44,320 nucleotides of DNA from RGIG1828 sp045546535. Its GTDB lineage: Bacteria > Bacillota > Clostridia > UMGS1810. The stretch covers positions 1 to 44,320 of the forward strand of contig JAZQDA010000102.1 in NCBI GenBank assembly GCA_045546535.1, written 5' to 3'. Shown here piece after piece: positions 39,043 through 44,320 of the stretch (positions are counted from its first letter, which is position 1; each line of letters begins with the position of its first letter). The notes beneath the pieces were generated by a model that was given only the letters and a program-made list of their open reading frames with translations, made no database searches and was not told the origin of the DNA. The position numbers and the translations under genes were made by a program.

Positions 39043-41472
39043 ATGGAATCAAGATTTACAGATAAATCAAGGTCGGCACTGAGATTTGCCCACGACATTT
39101 CGCAAGAACTTGGTTACGGTTTTGTCGGAAGCGAACATATAGTGGCAGGTATACTTAAAGAGGGCAGTTCCCCCGCTTCATCAGCACTCGAAAAAAGCGG
39201 AGTGAATTATGAAGAATTTGTGGCAGAAATTGTAAAAGTTTCACCCCCCGATGAGACGGTAAATATCATAGGCTCATCACTTCCCCTGACCCCGCGATGC
39301 AAAACAATACTCGAGATGAGTTTTAACGAAGCAAAAAAACTCGGCTCTCTTCTCATTTCGCCCGAACATATTATAGTTGCAGTTTTAAGAGAGGGACACA
39401 GCGTTGGAGCAAGAATACTTTCAAAGTTTGTTACCGATGTAAATGAACTTGTAAGCGATATGTTTTCATCAGATGAAATTCACAATAACTCTCATACGCA
39501 AAACTCGGGTTCAAAAGATGTGCCCAAGAGCCTTTCGCAGTTCGGTCAGGACCTTACAAAGATGGCAAAAGACGGTAAATTCGACCCTGTAATCGGCAGA
39601 GATAAAGAGATTGAAAGGGTAATTCAGATTCTTTCCCGACGAACAAAGAATAACCCCTGTCTTATTGGTGAACCGGGCGTTGGTAAAACCGCAGTGGCTG
39701 AAGGCTTGGCACAAAAAATTGCATCAGGACAGATACCTGAAATATTAAAGGACAAAAAGATTTTCTCGCTAGACCTTTCTTCGATGATAGCGGGTACAAA
39801 ATACAGAGGCGAATTTGAAGAAAGAATTAAAAATGCTCTTGACGAAGTTAAAAAGGATTCAAAGATAATTCTTTTCATAGACGAGGTTCACACTCTCATC
39901 GGTGCAGGTGCAGCCGAAGGCGCAATGGATGCGGCAAACATTTTAAAACCGCTTCTTGCAAGGGGCGAACTTCAACTCATCGGTGCAACCACGCTCGATG
40001 AATACCGTAAAAATATAGAAAAAGACGCCGCGTTGGAGCGCCGTTTTCAGCCCGTAAATGTGGGAGAACCAAGTGTTGAAGAAACCATTGAAATTTTAAA
40101 GGGTATCAGAGAAAAATATGAAAAACATCATAAAGTAACTATTTCAGACGATGCTCTTATAGGCGCCGCAAAACTTTCCGCCCGCTACATCACAGACCGC
40201 TTTTTGCCCGATAAAGCGATAGATTTGATTGACGAAGCGTCATCAAAAATCAGGCTCAAAGCCTTTACCGCACCTCCCGAATTAAAAGAAGCGGAAGAAA
40301 ATATTGAAAAGGTAGTGGCAAAGAAAAGACTTGCCATTGAAAATCAGGAATTTGAAAGCGCCGCTAAACTCCGTGATGAAGAAGAAACTCTCCGCAAAGA
40401 ACTTGAAGAAAAAAAGAAAGCGTGGGAAAATTCCAATTCTCCCTCTGAACTTTTAGTAGGCGAAGAAGATATCTGCGATGTTATCACAAGTTGGACAGGG
40501 ATACCTGTTAAAAAACTTGCTACCGAAGAGCAGGAAAGACTTAAAAATATGGAAGAAATCCTGCACAAACGTGTAATCGGGCAAAACGAAGCCGTAACTG
40601 CCGTTGCAAAGGCAATAAGACGAGGCAGAGTGGGCTTAAAAGACCCTAAACGCCCGACAGGCTCGTTTATTTTCCTCGGACCTACAGGTGTTGGTAAAAC
40701 TGAACTCTGTAAGGCACTTGCCGAGGCAATTTTCGGTGATGAAAGCGCAATTATCCGTATCGATATGAGTGAATATATGGATAAACATAATGTTTCCCGT
40801 CTGGTCGGCTCTCCTCCCGGATTTGTAGGCTATGAAGAGGGCGGACAACTTACTGAAAAGGTAAGAAGAAAACCGTATTCGGTAGTGCTTTTCGATGAAA
40901 TTGAAAAAGCACACCCCGATGTGTTTAACATTCTTTTGCAGATTTTAGATGACGGTATCCTGACAGATTCTCAGGGAAGAAAAGTTGATTTTAAAAACAC
41001 CGTTGTTATTATGACCTCTAATATTGGTGCAAGAATGATAACCGAAAAAGCAAAATCATCTCTTGGTTTTTCAGCATCTGAAGACAGTGCGGAAAAAGAT
41101 TATAACACAATAAAAGAAAAGGTTCTGGGCGAACTCAAAAATGTTTTCAGACCTGAGTTTATAAACCGAATAGACGAAACTATAGTCTTTCATAAACTAA
41201 CAAAAGAAGATGTTGAAAAAATCACAAAAATAATGACAGATGCAATCGTAGAGCGTACAAAATCACTCGGTTATACTCTTTCAGTTTCCGACAAAGCAAT
41301 TTCACATCTTGCCGATGCGGGATTTGACGAAACCTACGGTGCAAGACCTCTTCGCCGTGCAATACAGTCGCAGATTGAAGACCTTCTTGCAGACGAAATG
41401 CTCTCCGGCAGATTCAAAGAGGGCGATGAAATTATAATTGATGCCGAAGATGGCAAAATAGTGTTAAAATAA
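39043..41472 (+). CDS. clpC: ATP-dependent protease ATPase subunit ClpC
   Basis: AAA+ unfoldase that feeds substrates to ClpP. The 809 residues show a double Clp-N domain (about 1-145), first AAA module with GEPGVGKTAVAEGLA and Walker B ILFIDEVHTLIGAGAA, and a UVR/M-domain (IENQEFESAAKLRDEEETL) that binds adaptors. The second AAA module has GPTGVGKTELCKALA and VVLFDEIEKAHPDVFN. LGF at the SSLGFSASE loop is the ClpP-docking tripeptide. Ribosome site GAGGAGG lies before the ATG. It ends the operon at a strong terminator. Confidence 0.97.
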   Translation: MESRFTDKSRSALRFAHDISQELGYGFVGSEHIVAGILKEGSSPASSALEKSGVNYEEFVAEIVKVSPPDETVNIIGSSLPLTPRCKTILEMSFNEAKKLGSLLISPEHIIVAVLREGHSVGARILSKFVTDVNELVSDMFSSDEIHNNSHTQNSGSKDVPKSLSQFGQDLTKMAKDGKFDPVIGRDKEIERVIQILSRRTKNNPCLIGEPGVGKTAVAEGLAQKIASGQIPEILKDKKIFSLDLSSMIAGTKYRGEFEERIKNALDEVKKDSKIILFIDEVHTLIGAGAAEGAMDAANILKPLLARGELQLIGATTLDEYRKNIEKDAALERRFQPVNVGEPSVEETIEILKGIREKYEKHHKVTISDDALIGAAKLSARYITDRFLPDKAIDLIDEASSKIRLKAFTAPPELKEAEENIEKVVAKKRLAIENQEFESAAKLRDEEETLRKELEEKKKAWENSNSPSELLVGEEDICDVITSWTGIPVKKLATEEQERLKNMEEILHKRVIGQNEAVTAVAKAIRRGRVGLKDPKRPTGSFIFLGPTGVGKTELCKALAEAIFGDESAIIRIDMSEYMDKHNVSRLVGSPPGFVGYEEGGQLTEKVRRKPYSVVLFDEIEKAHPDVFNILLQILDDGILTDSQGRKVDFKNTVVIMTSNIGARMITEKAKSSLGFSASEDSAEKDYNTIKEKVLGELKNVFRPEFINRIDETIVFHKLTKEDVEKITKIMTDAIVERTKSLGYTLSVSDKAISHLADAGFDETYGARPLRRAIQSQIEDLLADEMLSGRFKEGDEIIIDAEDGKIVLK

Positions 41473-41506
41473 AAAAGAAGCAGAGATTTTCTCTGCTTCT
41501 TTTTTG
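41472..41506. terminator. Bidirectional terminator after clpC
   Basis: AAGAAGCAGAGA pairs with TCTCTGCTTCTT around a TTT loop, A and T runs on both sides. It ends clpC and the minus-strand capsid block, so the phage-derived genes share a boundary with a host operon. Confidence 0.92.
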
Positions 41507-41511
41507 TGATT

Positions 41512-41781
41512 TTAGTTAAGTTCCGGAGCCTCAGCGTTTTTGGAAAGTTCCATACAATGCTGTGCTGCAAAACTGTCCTGTGCTTCGCTGTTTTTAAGTG
41601 CGATAGCGTATTTTCTGGGAATTTCAACCTCAATGCCTCTGGGGACAATCATTCCCACGCCGTTAACGGCAACAAATACATCGTCTTTGTATTTGTCATT
41701 ATCTTTAAAGAGTTTAACTTTTACGGGTTCATCATAGTATGAGCCCTTTTTTGTTTCTTTGTTTTCTACAGTTTTAGCCAT
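41512..41781 (-). CDS. Small capsid-associated phage protein
   Basis: An 89-residue protein directly after the major capsid gene, start ATG at 41781 with AAGGAGG nine bases upstream. The central part DDVFVAVNGVGMIVPRGIEVEIPRKYAIALKNSE matches in pattern the short proteins found after capsid genes in N4-gp56-type phages. No enzyme motif. Possibly a capsid decoration or head-completion protein; function unproven. Confidence 0.7.
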   Translation of the reverse strand: MAKTVENKETKKGSYYDEPVKVKLFKDNDKYKDDVFVAVNGVGMIVPRGIEVEIPRKYAIALKNSEAQDSFAAQHCMELSKNAEAPELN

Positions 41782-41802
41782 ATGGTAAAGCCTCCTTATA
41801 AA

Positions 41803-42777
41803 TTAGTTACTTCCGCCCTGAAAACTTGATGCACTTTCAATTCTTATCATGTAGTTTTCAACAAGTCTTTCTGCTACTTTTGTGCCTTTCCAGCCTACAG
41901 TTGCTCTCTGATTGAGAGGGTCTGCAGTTCCGCCGGAGCCGAGTTGTTTTACAATGTGTTCAAGACCTCCGCCTGTAACTTCTGTTACACCGTAGGCGTT
42001 TGCACCGAGAACGAGTGTGGAATAAATGTCTTTCCCGTTTGCACCTTCTCCCGCAAAGATTTTTGCTTCTGTGCTTTCGATAAATCTTACACCTGCGATT
42101 TTACCGATTTCACCTTCAAAAATTTCGTTTGTGGCGTTGTATTTATGTACGTCAATCCACTCTGCATCTCTCATAAGGTCATATGCAGCGTCGGGGTGAA
42201 CGATAGCAACATAACTGCCGTCAATTTTTGCAGCGTTCTGTGTTTTTAAAAATCTTGCTGCTTTGTAGATATCGTCTACTGTGAGTTTGTCGTTGGCACC
42301 GACTTCCTGTCTTGCCTCTTTTCCGCCTGAGTACATAACGCTTGTACCGCCGTTTAAAACTTCTCTTGTAATGGTGTCAAGTGTAGAACCTGCCTGTGAA
42401 CCGAGGAGTTTTGTGGTTTCAACCAATGTGTTATCAATGGCTGTAAGCATAAGCATATCGGAAATTGTTACATAGTAGCCGTACTGGTCAACAGTTGCAG
42501 TTACGTTTGTAACACTGAGACTGCCGCCGTCAGGTGTTACACCTTCAGCAAGGGGAGTTGTAGCCTTTGAGAAAGGTACAAATCTTCTGAACTGAATTGT
42601 TTTACCGCCATTTTGGGGAATGGGGTGTTTCTGTGCAAACTGGTCATGCACGAGATTTGGTTTTGCGTTATCTATAAGATAATCGCTGTAGTAAGTTCTC
42701 ATTTCACTGGAAAGGTTGGAATCCAGAGTTGTGTTGGTGTTTGCATTTGCATCAAACAGAGTTAAATCTAAAATCAT
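41803..42777 (-). CDS. Major capsid protein, N4-gp56 family
   Basis: Shell-forming HK97-fold protein of 324 residues. The N-terminal part TYYSDYLIDNAKPNLVHDQFAQ is followed by GGKTIQFRRFVPFSKATTPLAEGVTP, YGYYVTISDMLMLT and LGSQAGSTLDTITREVLNGG. IYKAARFLKTQN and YVAIVHPDAAYDLMRD come next. These segments together are the signature of the N4-gp56 capsid family of short-tailed phages. The start is ATG at 42777 with AAAGGAG upstream. The portal, protease and connector such a capsid needs are not here but at 19.7-28 kb. Confidence 0.9.
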   Translation of the reverse strand: MILDLTLFDANANTNTTLDSNLSSEMRTYYSDYLIDNAKPNLVHDQFAQKHPIPQNGGKTIQFRRFVPFSKATTPLAEGVTPDGGSLSVTNVTATVDQYGYYVTISDMLMLTAIDNTLVETTKLLGSQAGSTLDTITREVLNGGTSVMYSGGKEARQEVGANDKLTVDDIYKAARFLKTQNAAKIDGSYVAIVHPDAAYDLMRDAEWIDVHKYNATNEIFEGEIGKIAGVRFIESTEAKIFAGEGANGKDIYSTLVLGANAYGVTEVTGGGLEHIVKQLGSGGTADPLNQRATVGWKGTKVAERLVENYMIRIESASSFQGGSN

Positions 42778-42804
42778 AATTTCTCCTTTCGATTGGGTAC
42801 AGTT

Positions 42805-43611
42805 TTAAAAACTTATAATTTCGCCTCTTGAAACTCTTTTTGCGATTTCTGCCCTCTGAAGAGGTGTGAGTTTTGAAACATCGGTTTTAAAAAGCGCAGT
42901 GCTTTTTGAACCTGTTCCGTTTTCAAGAGGTCTTTGGTTTCTGAGTCTGATTGACTCTATTGTCTTATCCTGTGCATCCTTGACTGCTTTGGCCACCAAA
43001 TCCTTGACGATACTATCGTGGTGCATAGCAAGATATGCGTTTTTAAGACCTATTCCCGATTTTAAAAGTTTTATAAATTCGGGGTTCGATGTCTCATCTT
43101 CAAGGCTGAAATCGGGGTATGTTTCTTTAAGATATTCCCCGTCTTTAATCCATTCCTTTACGGTCTGGTCCATAGTGAGAGCATCATTTTTCTTTTTCAT
43201 AAGTTCGCACTCAAGTTCGAGTTCTTTTACGCGCCCAATTTCGCTTTTATCCGTATTTTCAACTGACGGAATTTCGCCGATAGCATTTAAAATCGCATCG
43301 CGGTCAAAGTTTTCGATGCCGTATTTTTTCATAACTGCACCGATAATTTCATCTCCCTGTTGTGCTTTTTCTTTGAGAGAAGAAAGTTCTTTAAATCTTC
43401 TTTTTAAATTTTCTTTCATTCTCTTTTCAAACTGAGACTTGAATTCGCCCTTTATAAGTTTTTTGAATTCATCATCTTTTGAGAGGGCGTCTGTCTCGCC
43501 TGAGTTGGCCTGAGCGTCGGCCGCATTGGCAGTTTCATCTGCCTGAAACTGAAGTTCTTTTTCAAGTTTTTCTTCAAGTTCTTTGATTTTCTGCTCGTTT
43601 TTGTCTTTCAT
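42805..43611 (-). CDS. Phage scaffold-like protein
   Basis: A 268-residue, acidic, helix-rich protein that precedes the capsid gene, where scaffolding proteins lie. The start ATG at 43611 has AAAGGATGA upstream; a start at 43662 would add residues with no ribosome site. N-terminal coiled coil (KIKELEEKLEKELQ), low-complexity A/N segment, then DEFKKLIKGEFKSQFEKRMKENLKRRF and a C-terminal basic helix ending RAEIAKRVSRGEIISF. This is the usual scaffold composition. It could be the substrate of the Prp-like protease at 21.4 kb. Confidence 0.75.
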   Translation of the reverse strand: MKDKNEQKIKELEEKLEKELQFQADETANAADAQANSGETDALSKDDEFKKLIKGEFKSQFEKRMKENLKRRFKELSSLKEKAQQGDEIIGAVMKKYGIENFDRDAILNAIGEIPSVENTDKSEIGRVKELELECELMKKKNDALTMDQTVKEWIKDGEYLKETYPDFSLEDETSNPEFIKLLKSGIGLKNAYLAMHHDSIVKDLVAKAVKDAQDKTIESIRLRNQRPLENGTGSKSTALFKTDVSKLTPLQRAEIAKRVSRGEIISF

Positions 43612-44004
43612 TTTCTCATCCTTTCGGCATATAATACTTCGGTCTTTCCCGAGTGTCAGCAAACCTTTGTTTTTTTGGGTATTGTGCAGGGTAACTTTTG
43701 GCTTTTTTAAGTTTGCAAGTTTATTATACCGCTTTTAAAACTTTGTTTTTTAAAAGAAAATGCCAAAAATAAACTGTGCTAAAATCTACCTCTGCCAAGG
43801 CTTTGAAGCGCGTTATGTGTTAAAATTTCAACCAAATACCATAAAAAAATATTGATTTTGGGTTAAAACATTCTCAAAACATATAATACCTTGACTTTTG
43901 AGCATATTTTTTATATAATAGTAAATGTATAATTATGCTTTTCTGGGGTGAGTAAATACCCCGTAAATGAAGAAAGAAAAGAAACACTAAAAGGAAGTGG
44001 AAAT
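43612..44004. other. Divergent region between the capsid block and hisS
   Basis: About 390 bases. On the minus side a TATAAT at 43723-43728 lies about 110 bases before the scaffold start but has no good -35. On the plus side the hisS promoter (listed separately) is followed by a GGGGT/ACCCC hairpin at 43945-43962. The leader is under 100 bases and lacks T-box hallmarks. Nothing else recognised. Confidence 0.6.
43891..43919 (+). promoter_or_regulatory. Sigma-A-type promoter of hisS
   Basis: TTGACT (43891-43896) and TATAAT (43914-43919) with a 17-base spacer. About 80 bases of leader follow before the start codon. Confidence 0.85.
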
Positions 44005-44320
44005 ATGCTTACACAAGCACCTAAGGGCACAATGGACATAAGGCCCGAAAATTCATATAAATGGCAATATATCGAAGACGGGATGAGAAAAATATGCCGT
44101 GAGTTCGGCGTTAAAGAGGTAAGAACACCCGTTTTTGAACACACTGAACTTTTTCAGCGCGGTGTGGGCGATACAACAGATGTTGTAGAAAAGGAAATGT
44201 ACACATTTTTAGATAAGGGCGAAAGAAGTATCACGCTTCGTCCTGAGGGTACAGCAGGGGCGGTAAGAAGTTATATTGAGCATTCAATGTACAATAACCC
44301 CCAGCCCACTAAACTTTTCT
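44005..44320 (+). CDS. hisS: Histidyl-tRNA synthetase, 3' end cut by the window
   Basis: Charges tRNA-His. 105 residues are visible: QAPKGTMDIRPENSYKWQYI at the start, then KEVRTPVFEHTELFQRGVGDTTD and the motif 2 region ITLRPEGTAGAVRSY, which identify class II HisRS. Ribosome site AAGGAAGTGG lies before the ATG at 44005. The remaining three quarters lie beyond the window. Confidence 0.95.
   Translation, partial: MLTQAPKGTMDIRPENSYKWQYIEDGMRKICREFGVKEVRTPVFEHTELFQRGVGDTTDVVEKEMYTFLDKGERSITLRPEGTAGAVRSYIEHSMYNNPQPTKLF

Noticed and set aside
42866..43435. 189-residue plus-strand frame opposite the scaffold gene
   Set aside because: Serine- and phenylalanine-rich mirror of a lysine/glutamate-rich gene, with no ribosome site; a codon-bias shadow.
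43920..44004. T-box leader for hisS
   Set aside because: The leader from the predicted promoter is under 100 bases and lacks the conserved T-box sequence and antiterminator.
1..44320. CRISPR arrays, insertion-sequence transposases, rRNA genes
   Set aside because: No regularly spaced direct repeats, no transposase motifs and no rRNA segments were seen in reading the window.

Overview
The window looks like chromosome from an endospore-forming member of the Clostridia, probably an uncultured gut-type lineage. Pointers are moderately low GC, strong AGGAGG-type ribosome binding sites, frequent TTG starts, a spoIIR gene, a preQ1-I riboswitch before a QueT transporter, a CtsR-controlled ctsR-mcsA-mcsB-clpC operon and a polymerase I without proofreading residues. 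Species cannot be named from sequence alone.

Layout. 1-3.3 kb (+): aconitase (5' end outside the window), eukaryotic-type NADP isocitrate dehydrogenase and a tiny ferredoxin-thioredoxin-reductase-like protein. 3.3-9.2 kb (-): penicillin-binding protein, polA, coaE and a lytic transglycosylase, then riboswitch-controlled queT. 9.3-11.1 kb: a PRPP-type phosphoribosyltransferase (+), spoIIR and a CarD-like regulator (-). 11.3-14.1 kb (+): a BlaI repressor, an M56 membrane peptidase and an SLH-domain protein behind a palindromic operator. 14.1-19.5 kb (-): two zinc-ribbon membrane proteins (one with WG repeats), ligA and trmO.

19.7-29.1 kb (+): twelve tightly packed phage virion and lysis genes. 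They are a portal, a Prp-type cysteine protease, fibre and receptor-binding proteins, holin, amidase endolysin, a head-tail connector, a propeller-like hub protein and smaller genes. There is no capsid, scaffold, terminase, integrase, repressor or replication gene. A 191-bp inverted-repeat element with a terminator inside closes the block. 29.3-36.4 kb is again host: sbcD-sbcC (+), then a lipid kinase, a MATE pump, a tRNA with a CAU anticodon and an Sfp-type transferase (-). 36.5-41.5 kb holds a DnaA-box cluster and the ctsR operon.

41.5-43.6 kb (-): exactly the pieces missing from the first phage block, namely a scaffold-like protein, an N4-gp56-type major capsid protein and a small capsid-associated protein. 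hisS (+) runs off the window end.

The most interesting reading is that the two phage blocks belong together. One virion gene set is split across two loci, on opposite strands, each sharing terminators and boundaries with housekeeping genes and each lacking mobility functions. That organisation fits a domesticated particle, for example one like a gene transfer agent, better than a fresh prophage. This is inference: terminase and packaging genes, if they exist, lie outside the window.
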